A DNA stretch of 64,000 bases. Origin: Przewalskia tangutica. Taxonomy: Eukaryota; Streptophyta; Magnoliopsida; Solanales; Solanaceae. The translations under genes were made by a program, and so were the position numbers. The notes below the pieces were generated by a model. It had not been told where the DNA came from, ran no database searches, and worked only from the letters and a program-made list of their open reading frames with translations. The stretch spans positions 26,165,501 to 26,229,500 of the forward strand of contig CM056732.1 in assembly GCA_029844215.1 (NCBI GenBank), read 5' to 3'. Shown here piece by piece: positions 34,201 to 45,507 of the stretch. The first letter of the stretch is position 1. Every line of letters starts with the position of its first letter.

Positions 34201-35160
34201 ACATTATCTAAATCTAAAAAATATCCATTCATATTTATCCCTTGTGCCATTGATCCTACAAATTCACTAAATTCTGCTTGATGTCCTCTTTGGTATATGT
34301 GGTGGTAACTTAGTAGGTTTTCTTGTTATAACTTCTAGGTTTGGGTCTATCATTTCTTCCTCAGGTAGTTATTAGTATCCTCATTTACTATGTTGTCCGA
34401 TTCTATTTACATTTGAATGGCTCATTATACTCGTCTTACATATCACTTCGGCTCTTCTATTATTGCATTTACCCTCTGCATCTTATGCAATGCTTCTAAT
34501 ATTTGGTTATTCTCTTGTATTATTTGAATTGTTTTCTTCTTCTATTTCTTACGTGATCTTTGCTACTTGTATTTCTGATGCAGGCTATTTTCCTCTTTAT
34601 CTGTATTTTCTTCTCTTTTATCTGTACTACTGCTTTTGTTGTTATCGCCGTTATCACTATTGTTACTAGTATCATGTATTCTTTTTACTTTTTGTTTGCC
34701 TTTTGATCTTACTAGTTGTTGTTTCATAATATGTAACTCTTCTCTTAATTCGCTCATCTCTTGTTTATGTTCTTCTTTTAATGCGCTTATTTCTTGTTTA
34801 ACTAACTCTAATTCTTTCTTTGTTTCTTTTAATATTACTTTTGTTTTGTTTAGCTCGTGTTTTGTATCTTTGTACTTAGTCTTGTACATTTTATATTTGT
34901 CAAACCATTCTTTGTTAATAGATAATTTTAGTTTTGTATTTTCTCTTTCTAATTAGTTATCTTTTCTTTTTGGGTTTTATTTTCAAGTTCTAAATTCACA
35001 CAAACGTTTTTCTTTTAATTTTTCTTCATTTTTATTGGGGTTTCTTTAGGATCTTTGATCCTGTTTTCATAGGCTCGTATTTATACCTTTCTTGTTCTAA
35101 TATTTCTTTGGCATGATTTCTAAGGAGCGTTATTACTGCTGTATTCGTGTCTTTATTCAT
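31238..35160 (-). pseudogene. Capsid / protease / reverse transcriptase / RNase H polyprotein, copy A2
   Basis: Same gene as 3001-6933, from ATG 35158-35160 to TAA 31238-31240. Open pieces: coiled coil 34563-34889; capsid region 33633-34250 (205 codons, the longest intact capsid part in the window) and 33353-33676; protease DSG at 32985-32993; RT with YVDD at 32053-32064; RNase H 31352-31549. The zinc knuckle near 33245-33290 keeps its first Cys but has lost bases at the second, while A1 shows the reverse. The RNase H first-Asp region (near 31610) is intact here where A1 is frameshifted. No integrase and no movement protein. It would act in virion assembly and in reverse transcription of pregenomic RNA. 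Confidence 0.9.
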
Positions 35161-35234
35161 TAGAATTGTCCTTTTTACTTAAAGCTTTTAAAGCGTCTAA
35201 TGTTTTTCTACTTCTTTTGGTATTTTTGGTTTTA

Positions 35235-35662
35235 TTCGGCTAATATCTACCATTATCGGATTTTGCTTCTTCTCCATGCATCTATTGGTATTATTTCAGG
35301 TGGTGTTGTTCTTCTCTCAACTGTATTTCCTACTGTTATTTCTGAGTCACTGGATTCTCCCTCGTTTACTTGTTTTTTATTTTTATCCTTGTTTATGTGC
35401 GTCACTATTGTATTGAGTTGTTCTAATATTAATTTTAGTGTTGGTACTTCAGATATGTTCCATAATTTCGTTAGTTCTTCTCTTATCAGTTCTCTTGTCT
35501 TATCTTGACTTTCTTTTATTTCATCCATTTTTTTAAAAGATTGTTTAATTTTCTTTTATTATTAATTCTGTCCACAACTCATCTATTTTTTCGTTAAAAT
35601 TACTCAGGATTACGTATTTGTTTCGATCTTCTTTTTGTTATTAGGTTAATACTTGTTTCCAT
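35235..35662 (-). pseudogene. a3, coiled-coil ORF, copy A2
   Basis: ATG 35660-35662. The coiled-coil part is open at 35253-35528 (91 codons, MDEIKESQDKTRELI onward) and extends to a Pro-rich segment and AWRRSK. The end is frameshifted near 35240 by one extra C compared with A1. It lies directly before the polyprotein, as virion-associated protein genes do in caulimoviruses; that role is inferred only. Confidence 0.5.
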
Positions 35663-35693
35663 AATTTTTGTTTGGTTTAAAGGATGAGTTTAC

Positions 35694-35991
35694 TTAATAG
35701 TGGCTTGGCTCGAATCTTAGATCTGCTTCTAAATCTATTATCAAGAAATCTTGTATATTTATTTCTGTATTTATTTCTACTAGCTTACTATATACTCTTA
35801 CGCCTTTTCGTTGTATTCTTTTTCTTCTGGCTTTCCTGTTTTTCTTTTGTTTTTGGTCCAACCAGCTATTTATTTCTTTTAATAATTTTTCGTTTTTTAT
35901 TCTTGTTTCTATTAATCGTCTTTTAATTTCTTTGCATCGCCATATTATTTTATTAGATTCTATTATTTTTTAAGCATGTAATTGTTTTCAT
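35694..35991 (-). pseudogene. a2, copy A2
   Basis: ATG 35989-35991, stop 35694-35696. A small change after MKTI (ACATGCTTAA near 35970) shifts the frame. The rest matches A1 without the leader insert, showing the uninterrupted structure. Paralogue of b1. Confidence 0.6.
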
Positions 35992-36275
35992 CCTAACTGT
36001 TGTGTATATTTCTTATTTTCTTGTGTTAAATATTTTATGTATTCCCTAATATAATATACGTCGGCATCTAATTGTTGTAAATGTTGTTTGTATCTCATGA
36101 TATTTTCACTTTGGTCTAATTCTTTCCGTTCTTCTGGGGGTGTTATCTCATAAAGTTTTTCTATTAATCGGTCAATCTTGGTTTTGCTTAATATTAACTG
36201 ATTTTTTAAACTAATATGTTTCCATATTGATTCATTTAGGCTTCTTATTACGTCGAATGATTGATTTTTCTTCAT
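35988..36275 (-). CDS. a1, small ORF of component A (intact in A2)
   Basis: 95 codons from ATG 36273-36275 to a TGA that overlaps the a2 start as ATGA. It begins MKKNQSFDVIRSLNES, sharing the SFD-x-I pattern and following IWK segment with b1 and a2, so a1, a2 and b1 look like one small gene family. It is helix-rich, with a charged middle (PPEERKELDQ) and a Lys/Gln end, no membrane segment and no recognised domain. The upstream ORF0 stops at 36278-36280, three bases before this ATG, so translation by reinitiation is plausible. Function unknown. Confidence 0.6.
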   Translation of the reverse strand: MKKNQSFDVIRSLNESIWKHISLKNQLILSKTKIDRLIEKLYEITPPEERKELDQSENIMRYKQHLQQLDADVYYIREYIKYLTQENKKYTQQLG

Positions 36276-36277
36276 TT

Positions 36278-36526
36278 TCAATTTTTTGTAGATATTAGTT
36301 TGTTCCTATTTTTGTTTGTATCCAGATCTGTTATTGTTCTATTTATGGCTCGATACCATTTTCAGGCGGATCTTTTCATCACCTAACAACCTAAAGAGGG
36401 AGAACGTTGGTGGTATTCTTCCGATATTCTGGTTTTATTACTACTATGGCGGAATCTTAAGTAATAACTTATCAGCTTTATACTAACAAGTAGTATTGAC
36501 AAACTCGTATGGGGTTTTACGTCCAT
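36278..36526 (-). pseudogene. ORF0 of component A, crosses primer site
   Basis: Leader ATG at 36524-36526. The frame crosses the primer site (36347-36358) and stops at 36278-36280 next to a1. The N-terminal part is shared with component B, and the last about 12 codons before the stop differ. Small losses, one in the primer site, break the frame here. Confidence 0.4.
36347..36358 (-). other. tRNA-Met primer-binding site (A2), one base missing
   Basis: GGCTCGATACCA on the plus strand is the complement of the primer site with one T lost from CTG compared with the copies at 16190 and 36864. It shows that component A uses the same primer as B. Confidence 0.85.
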
Positions 36527-36770
36527 TTTTTAATACAATCAGTCTATAATCTTTTTCAGATTTACTAATATCATAGCTTCAGATTTTCTACTTTAAGAAA
36601 CATAAGCATTAAAAATCAAACAATATCATAATCTAAGAATTTCTACTTTACGTAAGATAAGCACTAGAAAATAACTTATCTGAAATATAATTAAAACATA
36701 TAAGTAAAGGAATCGTACCTCTTGCCGTGAATCTCAGATCACCGGAAATATCCTCTCCTGGCCGCTTCCC
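36359..36770 (-). promoter_or_regulatory. Leader fragment upstream of A2 (inverted)
   Basis: About 410 bases of leader immediately upstream of A2's primer site. No TATA box is present because the unit is cut at about 36770, so A2 lacks its own promoter. Confidence 0.83.
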
Positions 36771-36863
36771 CAGTAGTAATAAAACCAGGAATATCAGTGA
36801 AAGCACCACCAACGTTCTCCCCTCTTTAGGGTTGTTAGGTGATGAAAAGATCCGCCCAGAAAA

Positions 36864-36876
36864 TGGTATCAGAGCC
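36864..36876 (+). other. tRNA-Met primer-binding site (B4)
   Basis: TGGTATCAGAGCC, a perfect 13-base site at the start of B4. The ORF0 frame is open across it, to the stop at 37012-37014. Confidence 0.92.
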
Positions 36877-37010
36877 ATAAATAGAACAATAACAGATTTG
36901 GATATAAACAAAAATTATGAACATAATAGATTAAATGATTATGCATACCAATTTGATAGATCTAGCGAAAACAACTTAGAACAGTTTAATACAGAAAATT
37001 GGAATTCAGA

Positions 37011-37317
37011 ATGAAAACAATTAAATCATTTGATAGAATAATAAAATATAATAAAATGATATGGAAATGTCGAGAAATTAAACACATATTAATAAAGACA
37101 AGAATAGAAGCTAAAAACACAAAATGAATGGCTGACTCAGAGAAAAGAAGATAACAGATTTTACAACAGTGAAGAATTAAAAAAGATATATGAGATATAT
37201 TTTGATGCCCAAGAAACAAGAAATAAGATATCTGTGATGAATAGAGAAATAGAAGTACATGAACTAATAATAAGAGATTTATTAATAGATTTACGGTTTG
37301 AAATAAACCAATATTAA
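37011..37317 (+). pseudogene. b1, copy B4
   Basis: ATG 37011, stop 37315-37317. The shared 11-base deletion (near 37112) breaks the frame; otherwise it closely matches B7. Confidence 0.68.
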
Positions 37318-37319
37318 AA

Positions 37320-37695
37320 ATGAGTGAAGAAATAATAAGAAGGCAATGAGAACATGCTAAGACAATTAGAACACATAGCGAGAAAAAGATTAATATATAA
37401 CAAAGATATAAATGAACACATAATAAGTTGTAAAATAAGTATGGATCTAATAGCAGAAGCAAATAATACCATAACAGAAAAGTCCAAACAGATTACTGAA
37501 CAAGAAAACATCATAAAAAACTTAAAGCTTAGGCTAACAATAAAAGAGGAACAGCTAAGGCAAAAAGAAGAAGAAATCAGAATGATAACAGAAGAAAAAA
37601 TAGGACAAATAATTAAGCAAGATCGTGAAATAAAAGATTTGAATGATGTCGTAAAAGAACAATATAAGTTTATAAATCAGCTAACTCATGGATAA
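37320..37695 (+). pseudogene. b2, coiled-coil ORF, copy B4
   Basis: ATG 37320, stop 37693-37695, overlapping the movement-protein ATG (37688). A TGA at codon 10 (AGGCAATGAGAAC) interrupts it, after which 37354-37695 is open for 113 codons: a long helix with heptads (LEHIARKRL, EENIIKNLKLRL-type) ending INQLTHG. No domain recognised; a structural or oligomerising role is a guess. Confidence 0.62.
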
Positions 37696-38957
37696 AGGAA
37701 AAGAAATAGCGACAGATCTACATAAAACATATTATCAGATGGATGAATACGAAGGAGGAACAACACAAACATTAAGTTTTAAACCAGAAACATACCAAAA
37801 AATACAAGATGAACAAGAAGAATTATCAATAAAAAAGATATTTAAAACAAAATGGTTCGAAAGAAATAAAGAAGTTCGGTATATAATACAAAAACATGAG
37901 AATATAATAGATACCACAAGTATAAATGGAAAAGCTAGAATAAATTTGATAGCGATGATATAATAAAAAGAGAATTATCTAAACTATCAACAAAAGAAGC
38001 TAAAAAGTACAGAAACATATATCTAGGAGGAGTAGAATTTACCATAAAAGCTTATTTTCAAAGAAATATAGATACACCCATACAGATATACATATTAGAT
38101 GATAGAATACTAGAAAATCTACAAGACGCATTAATATCAATAATAAAAGGAAACTTGATATATCAGAAATTAAAATTTCTGGTCTGACAGATTTTAGTAT
38201 CTCATTAAAAGATGAACATAAAGATCTAGCATTAACATTATACTATAAATTAGATGGAATAAAGATGCCACGGTAGTAAAGTTATAAGTATAGAAACAAA
38301 AATGGTGTATGCCTTAACAGGTAACCATCATGTAAGGAAACAACACGAAATGAATATTCTAGTACCAAAAATGTATCAAGACATACTAGAAAGAATAGAA
38401 CACAAAGAGAACTCTAAAATAACCATACCCGAAGAAATACAAATGGATTTTAATAAAGAATCACAACAATAGTACAAAGGATGAAACCAGGATAGAAGGA
38501 GCTAGACTAAGTATAAAAGGAAACACTAATAAAACAAGGAAGTTTAGGAATACCAAGAACACTAGATTTAATAAATGTGCCAAGTAATAGGTTAAGCATT
38601 AAAGTAATTATATTCAATGAAATTACAACAACTGATTGTATAACAGAAATAAATACAGGAGCTGTAAAAAGCTTTGTACATATAAGTAAGATAAATGAAA
38701 AGGATTGTCAGTTGATTCCACCAGAGACTTTCCATTACCCTGAAAATGAAAGAGAAATAATAGTTACCAGAAGTGTTAATCTAAGATTTAAGATTCAGGA
38801 TTTAGAGTACAAAATAAACATAGCAGTCGTAGAATACGATAGCTTTAATGAATTACTACTAGGAAGTGATTTTTTAACCATGATAGATTATAAAATTAAT
38901 AATAACGGAATAGAAATTAATGACCAAGGTAAAACAAGGTTTGTTAATAAAATATGA
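37688..38957 (+). pseudogene. 30K movement protein with protease-like tail, copy B4
   Basis: About 420 codons, ATG 37688 to TGA 38955-38957. Open pieces are 37688-37963 and 38577-38957. The 30K core (IDTPIQIYILDDRI, about 38070-38110) is followed by a conserved basic middle (MPPGSK / HHVRKQHE in other copies). The tail 38577-38957 has ITEINTGAVKSFVHIS (about 38639-38686) and LLLGSDFLTMIDYKI (about 38856-38900), the layout of a retroviral aspartic protease with Asn where the catalytic Asp would be. It moves virus between cells; the tail is probably not catalytic. Frameshifts fall near 37955, 38185, 38270 and 38455. Confidence 0.82.
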
Positions 38958-39174
38958 ATATCGAAAAAGTCGATAAAAGGAAAGAGAATTAAAGGTAATA
39001 AAACAGATATTACTAGAAGAAGCTATTAATTCACAACTTAAATATCTCGAATATAGTGCTAGAGAAATAGAACTAGAAAATGAGATAAAACAATTAAGAG
39101 ATTTGATAAATAATAAACCCAATAAGGAATGGATAAACATAGGAAACGGTTGGATAAAAAGAATAAGAAATAAT
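38954..39174 (+). pseudogene. b4, copy B4
   Basis: Small coiled-coil ORF. The frame is lost at codon 4 (ATCGAA for ATCCAAGAA) and at the end (AATAAGAAA for AATAAGGAAA). Confidence 0.62.
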
Positions 39175-39238
39175 AGTCAAATAAAATACCAAGAAAGTAG
39201 CAAGAAGCATTAGTACAACTTAAGGACTTTAAATAAAA

Positions 39239-40045
39239 ATGAATAAAAACAAGAATATAGCGTGGTTACATTTCTAAGAAATCATGCGAAAGAGATATTA
39301 GAACAAAAGTGTATAAATATAAACCTATGGAACAAGAGGATCAGAAAGATCCTAAAGAAAACCCAACCAAAAATACAGATAATTTAAAAGAAACAAATAT
39401 TTGTGTTGAATTATTAAAAGAAGAAAATGAAGAATTAGAAGAAGCAAATAAAAACTTATTAGCAAAGTATAAAATGTACAAAACCAACTAGAAAGATATA
39501 AAACACAAGCCCACAAGAGTAAAGCAATAGTAAAAGAAACCTCAAACGAAAGATTAAAAGAAAGAAATACTAGGAATAGTTCATCGAAACCACACGAGAA
39601 ATAATCACAAAGTTAGAAAAGAAAACAAGAAATTAAAATTATCTAATGAAGAATTGTTTAGAAAGTACAAAAATATAAGACCATGTATAAAAACATGAAA
39701 CAATTAAAACCTAAAGCGATATTAGGAGAAACAAAGGAGGAATTAAAATCGAAATAAAAGAATTTAGAGAAAAATTAAGGTCAGAAATAAGTGAATTTAG
39801 AGAAGAATTACGTACTATGGAACAACAGATGACAAGAACACAAAGAAGAAAAAGAGTATACAATACTAGTAAAGATAATATTAAAAATAGTGATGTAGAA
39901 AAGAGCGATGTCTGAGATAAAGGGAAGAAGATACTAATAAAGAAAATATCGATCAGGAAGAAATAAATAATTCGAAATAATACAAGAACACAATCAGTGC
40001 AGGAACACTCTGAAAGCAAATGCAATAATAGAAGAAAAACACGGA
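39239..40045 (+). pseudogene. b5, copy B4
   Basis: ATG 39239. Damaged early (ACAAGAATATAG for ACACCGAATATAG). The segment with FLRNHAKEI is in another frame, then 39309-39491 is open up to a TAG replacing a Lys codon (near 39488). Confidence 0.6.
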
Positions 40046-40051
40046 AATAAT

Positions 40052-40545
40052 ATGCAAGATAAGCATAATGAACCCCTCAAAATAATAATACTAAAGCCGA
40101 CTATAATAACAAAAGAAGTGTCTAAATTACCACCACATATACTAGTAAAACACCAAACAAAACCTAGCCAAACTGAAGAATCAATAAGAATAAGTATGGA
40201 TAAATATTTACTAGATAAACGAGAACTAAACAGAGAAATAAAAGATTGGAGAAGAACGCTACTGATTCAACATGATATTAAAAAGAGAATCTCTAGGAGA
40301 AAAACGGCTAATAACAAGAGAACAATTAAAACCAACAAAAAATACTTTAAAAAGGAAAATAAGAATCCTAAACTCATATCTAATAAAAGGATACAGAAAA
40401 TATAAGTTTCGAAAAGAAGTCAGGGAAAATAATAACTTGAGATAATAGGAAGAGATCTAAATTTTGGAGAAAATACGTAAGGCCAGATAATAGGAAGAGA
40501 TCAAAATTTTGGAGAAAATACGTAAGGCAAAAAGGACACGATTAA
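40052..40545 (+). pseudogene. b6, truncated capsid-like basic protein, copy B4
   Basis: MQDKHNEP start at 40052. Open for about 70 codons in the original frame, then shifted near 40262 (CTACTGATTC for CTAATACCGTTC). The 45-base repeat is at about 40437-40528. Confidence 0.62.
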
Positions 40546-40576
40546 ATTAACAAACGCCCGAAATAAAAATCCTATA

Positions 40577-40878
40577 ATGGATTTACAGGAAGAAAAAAGA
40601 AAGTTAATAGGCGAAAGAAATTGTGGGTACAATATGAAGATTATGCCCGTAATAAGCTTATTACGGTTACTAACGAAACAGGAAGAAAATATTATCATGA
40701 TAGATACAAAAAGCTTGTGAAAAACCTTAATAAAATAAGACAAAGGTTAGCCGAAATAAGAACAAGGGAACTGCAAGAACTAATACAAAGTTCAGGATTA
40801 AAAGAAGAAGTCGGGAATATGGCAGACCGAGAACTTAACCAAGAACTTAACCAAGAAATAAATGGAAGAAATCCATAA
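40577..40878 (+). pseudogene. b7, copy B4
   Basis: ATG 40577, stop 40876-40878. Two changes near 40620 (TTGTGGG for TTATTGGG) shift the first 15 codons; from 40621 on the B6 frame is kept to the end. Confidence 0.65.
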
Positions 40879-40991
40879 AGAGATACAAACCAAAGATACC
40901 ATCTCGGCCAAGAAATTGGAATAAAAAGGCAGATAAAATCCGATTTTATATACGTCGAAAATTCCTAACATATATTGGTATGAATACCAAG

Positions 40992-42022
40992 ATGTCGATT
41001 AAATGACGACCAAGATTATATCAGAAATATAATAAGCAAAGTTATCAGCAGCAATCAAGCCATGGAATCAAAGATACAGGAACTGGAAGGAATACTCAGG
41101 GAAAATAATAGCCTGATCAGTCAGTTGAAAGAATGCTTCACTGATTATCAAACATACAAGAACACGAGAGAATCTCCAAAAATACCACGAAACAATGACT
41201 TTCCTACCTCAACTCAAGACTACTAAAAATGCCATCAACGTCCCAAATACCAACATCCCGGATAACATCAATGGTGAAAGATTAACATTTTCCCGGATAC
41301 CATCACACTTATGAAACCATCTCAAAGTACTACACTTATAAATCCAACCACGACATATTAAGAGCATCAAGATTTAGCAAATACCCAGTACCTATGTCTT
41401 GAAAACCGATCCAAAGGTAGTCCATAAACTTTTTAAGTATGGATTCCTAGATAAAGTCATGACAGATGATACCTCAAAAGATATCGAATTACCAAACAAC
41501 ATAATACAATCACCCAATCCATGAGAGACATTTGGACCAGAATATACGAATACAAGTATTTGATGATCATCGACCTAACAGAAAACCCATTATATTATGT
41601 CAACTTTTCAAATCAGCAGAATAGTACCATTACAGAGAAAACATGATTCAAAAAAGGAAATGCCATGCAAAATAAACCAGATTCAAGAATGGCTAAGCAA
41701 CAAAAGAGCCATTGGACTAACAACCTTAGCAGGAAGATTAGAAGATATGATCAGAATGGGAAAGGCAAGCATTATTGGAAATACCAGAGGAGGAGAAGTA
41801 GAAGAACTGGTTACCATATACTATAACCATGAAATAATAGCCCAGGATACAGTCGAACTTACTAACATGATGAACAGGATAATAAACTTGAAACACAAAC
41901 ATGCCAAGGAGACGATAGAGCAATATCAGGCTATAACAAAACAAAGAAGAAAACCAATGACTTTCAGAGATAGCAGCGGAGGCAGCAAAAAAGTTATGAG
42001 CATAAAAAACGAAGGATCTTCT
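40992..42022 (+). pseudogene. b8, copy B4
   Basis: ATG 40992, truncated at 42022 only a few codons before its stop. The C-terminal part (41597-42022) is the best preserved in the window: it contains LEDMIRMGKASIIGN and ends in FRDSSGGSKK-type sequence. The N-terminal half is frameshifted. Confidence 0.62.
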
Positions 42023-42030
42023 TGATACCA
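42023..42030 (-). other. Partial primer-binding site at inverted junction
   Basis: TGATACCA, the complement of TGGTATCA, immediately follows the broken end of b8 (42022). The inverted unit thus begins inside the primer site. Confidence 0.85.
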
Positions 42031-44004
42031 TTTTCTGGGCGGATCTTTTCATCACCTAACAACCCTAAAGAGGGGAGAACGTTGGTGGTATTCTTACTGA
42101 TATTCCTGGTTTTATTACTACTATGGCGGAATCTTAAGTAATAACTTATCAGCTTTATACTAACAAGTAGTATTGACAAACTCGTATGGGGTTTTACGTC
42201 CATTTTTTAATACAATCAGTCTATAATCTTTTTCAGATTTACTAATATCATAGCTTCAGATTTTCTACTTTAAGAAACATAAGCATTAAAAATCAAACAA
42301 TATCATAATCTAAGAATTTCTACTTTACCAGAAGCATAAGCACTAGAAAATAACTTATCTGAAATATAATTAAAACATATAAGTAAAGGAATCGTACCTC
42401 TTGCCGTGAATCTCAGATCACCGGAAATATCCTCTCCTGGCCGCTTCCCCGTCGTCGCTTCCTCGCTGTGCGGGTACTAATTCGCCTAGAGCTTGGGACA
42501 GTCTCAACAGTTCTTTCCGAGCATTCCAACAAGAGTCAAGGTTCCTAGACTTAACATGCGTTTAACTATATATCTTTCAAAGTTAATTCCTAGTTCTTAT
42601 GATTCTTTTTAGCAGATTTTCTTTAGACTACGATATGTTGATTCCTCGTTCTTACGGTTTCTTTTAGTAGATCTTCTTCTTCTACGATATTACTCTGTTT
42701 AAGATTATAGACCGATAGAAGGGTTTTAGCTAAACATGATTGTTTTGCTAATAGATGTTGTTATGCTAATAGAAGACTAATATTTCTTTTCTTGAAAGAA
42801 AGTGTTTCGGAAGAGAGATTATAGAGAGAGATTATCTTGAAGATTGAAGTTGTATTCCAAAAATTGTTATCTTTTTCTGATACAATGAGGCTCTTTATAT
42901 AGATAACCCTGGTGCTACTGATCTTGACTCTTCAGGCGACTTTTCTTGGCGACCTTTCTTATGCGACCTTTACTATTTGCTACAGTATCCGGCGGCTTTA
43001 CTATTCCTCGCCATGGACTTGTCTCTTCATCATGCGACCTTTCTCAGATTGCTCAGCTTTAGTGACTTTACTATTCCTGCTACAGTGAAAGTTACTATTC
43101 ATGCTACAGTAAAGCTGATAAATTATATTTTTCTGCTGATATTTCGTCCGTGTCTTCGTTTGTTGTCTTGTTTTTCTGGATGTTATTGCTGGTATTTTCT
43201 TGCTTTCTCTGTGTTTTCCTTGATCTTTCTTTGGTACTCGTGCTTTGTTGAGTTCTCCTTTCTTTATTTTTCCTTGCCTTCTTCTTCGTGATTTCCATGA
43301 TATCATGCTTTGTTTTTCCGACATTTTCTTGATGTCTCTACTGATATTTTCTTCTTTCACTGATGTCCTTGTCTTCCCATCGATTTGATGGTTTTGTCCT
43401 TCCGCTATTATTGAGATTTTTGTCTTCCTTTAAAGTCGATATGTTTTGATTTTTCATCCTTTCATTGTTTTGCTTTCTTTGCCGCTATTATTCTCTTTTG
43501 ACTTCTTTGTGTTGTCTTTTCTTTCTTTCGATGGCATTTTCTCCACATTCTTTTTTCTTTCTTTTGTCTTTTCTTTTGTCTTTTTCATCTTTTGTCTTTT
43601 CTTTTTCACCTTTTCATTTCTTTTGTTTTTCATCTTTTCATTTCTTTTGTCTTTTCCATCTTTTTCATTTCTTTTTCTTTGCGATAAATCGCTCTGGGCT
43701 GGTCTTGTTAGCTCATATTTTTTGGGCTTTTTTGTGATAAATCACATTGGGCCTGGTGTTATCTTGCATCTCATAGTTTTCGGCTTATATGATAAATCAT
43801 ATTGGGCTCTTTGTTATCTTGTATCTCATAGTTTTCGCTTATATGATAAATCATATTGGGCTCACGATATCTCATATGATGGGTGTCATGTAATAAAATT
43901 ACATTATCCCCACTGCTATTATTCCGCTACGGGTTTCATGTAATAAAATTACATTATCCCGTGGGCTATTATTCCATTTACGGGTTTCATGTAATAAAAT
44001 TACA
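42023..44004 (-). promoter_or_regulatory. Common noncoding region NCR7 (inverted)
   Basis: Leader 42023-42890 (with the ORF0 start at 42203), TATA complement 42894-42901, repeat/enhancer 42905-43120, pyrimidine-rich plus strand 43450-43680, and palindrome array 43680-44010. Downstream of B5. Confidence 0.85.
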
Positions 44005-45056
44005 TTATCCCATGGATCGAAGATCCTTCGTCTTTTATGCTCATAACTTTTTCTTTGCCTCATTGCTATCTCACGAAAGTCATTGGTTTTCTTCTTTGTT
44101 TTGTTATAGCTTTGATATTGCTCTATCGTCTCCTTGGCATGTTTGTGTTTCAAGTTTATTATCACATTCATCATGTTAGTAAGTTCGATTTGTATCTTGG
44201 GCTATTATTTCATGGTTATAGTATATGGTAACGCTTCTTCTACTTCTCCTCTACGGTATTTCCAATAATGCTTGCCTTTCCCATTCGATCATATCTTCTA
44301 ATCTTCTGCTAAGGTTGTTAGTCGATAGCTCTTTTGTTGCTTAGCCATTCTTGAAGCGTTTATTTTGCATGGCATTTCCTTTTTGAATCATGTTTTCTCT
44401 GTAATGGTACTATTCTGCACGATTTGAAAAGTTGACATAATATAATGGGTTTTCTGTTAGGTCGATGATCATCAAACACTTGTATTAGTATATTCTGGTC
44501 CAAATGTCTCTCATGGATTGGGTGATTGTATTATGTTGTTTGGTAATTCTGATATACTGCTGAGGGTATCATCTGTCATGACTTTATCTAGGAATCCATA
44601 CTTAAAAAGTTTATGGACTACCTTTGGATCGGTTTTTTCAAGACATAGGTACCTTGGGTATTTGCTAAATCTTGATGCTCTTAATATGTTAGGGTTGGAT
44701 TTATAAGTGTAGTACTTTGAGATGGTTTCATAAGTGTGATGGTATCCGGGAAAATGTTAATCTTTCGACCATTGATGTTATCCGGGATGTTGGTATTTGG
44801 GGCGTTGATGGCATTTTTAGTAGTCTTGAGTTGAGGGTAGGAAAGTCATTTGTTTCGTGGTATTTTTGGAGATTCTCTCGTGTTCTTGTATGTTTGATAA
44901 TCGGTGAAGCATTCTTTCAACCGTTGATCGGGCTATTATTTTCCACAGTATTCCTTCCAGTTCCTGTATCTTGGATTCCATGGCTTGATTGCTGCTGATA
45001 ACTTTGCTTATTATATTGCTGATATAATCTTCGAAGCTGTCGCTGTTAACTGACAT
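44005..45056 (-). pseudogene. b8, copy B5
   Basis: ATG 45054-45056 (MSVNSDSFEDYI), stop 44005-44007. The N-terminal part 44817-45056 is open apart from small shifts; the rest is fragmented. Confidence 0.62.
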
Positions 45057-45171
45057 CTTGGTATCTGTTACCAATATATGTTAGGAATTTTCAGACGTAT
45101 ATAAAATCGGATTTTATCTGCCTTTTTATTCCAATTTCTTCGGTCAGTATGGTATGCTGGTTTGTATCTCT

Positions 45172-45476
45172 TTATGGATTTCTTCCATTTATTTCTTGGT
45201 TAAGTTCTTGGTTAAGTTCTCGGTCTTGCTCATATTCCCTGACTTCTTCTTTTAATCACGAACTTTGTATTAGTTCTTTAGTTCCACTTGTTCTTATTTG
45301 GCTAACCTTTGTCTTATTTTATTAAGGTTTTTCACAAGCTTTTTGTATCTATCATGATAATATTTTCTTCCTGTTTCGTTAGTAACTGTAATAAGCTTAT
45401 TACGGGCATAATCTTCATATTGTACCCAATAATTTCTTTCGTCTATTAACTTTCTTTTTTCTTCCTGTAAATCCAT
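45172..45476 (-). pseudogene. b7, copy B5
   Basis: Open for the first about 58 codons from 45476, then shifted (GCCAAATAAG for GCCGAAATAAG, near 45300). Confidence 0.68.
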
Positions 45477-45507
45477 TATAGGATTTTTATTTCGGGCGTT
45501 TGTTAAT

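Larger units (their letters stand above)
29208..36770 (-). mobile_element. Endogenous pararetrovirus component A, copy A2 with leader and NCR6 (inverted)
   Basis: Minus-strand unit, the more complete A copy: leader (36770-36359), primer site, a1, a2, a3, polyprotein, NCR6. The leader is cut at about 36770 and NCR6 stops about 40 bases short of its primer site at 29208. Confidence 0.88.
36771..42022 (+). mobile_element. Endogenous pararetrovirus component B, copy B4 (no NCR)
   Basis: Starts with about 93 bases of leader, then the primer site and all B genes, and stops at about 42022, within the last codons of b8, where inverted NCR7 begins. It is relatively well preserved. Confidence 0.87.
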
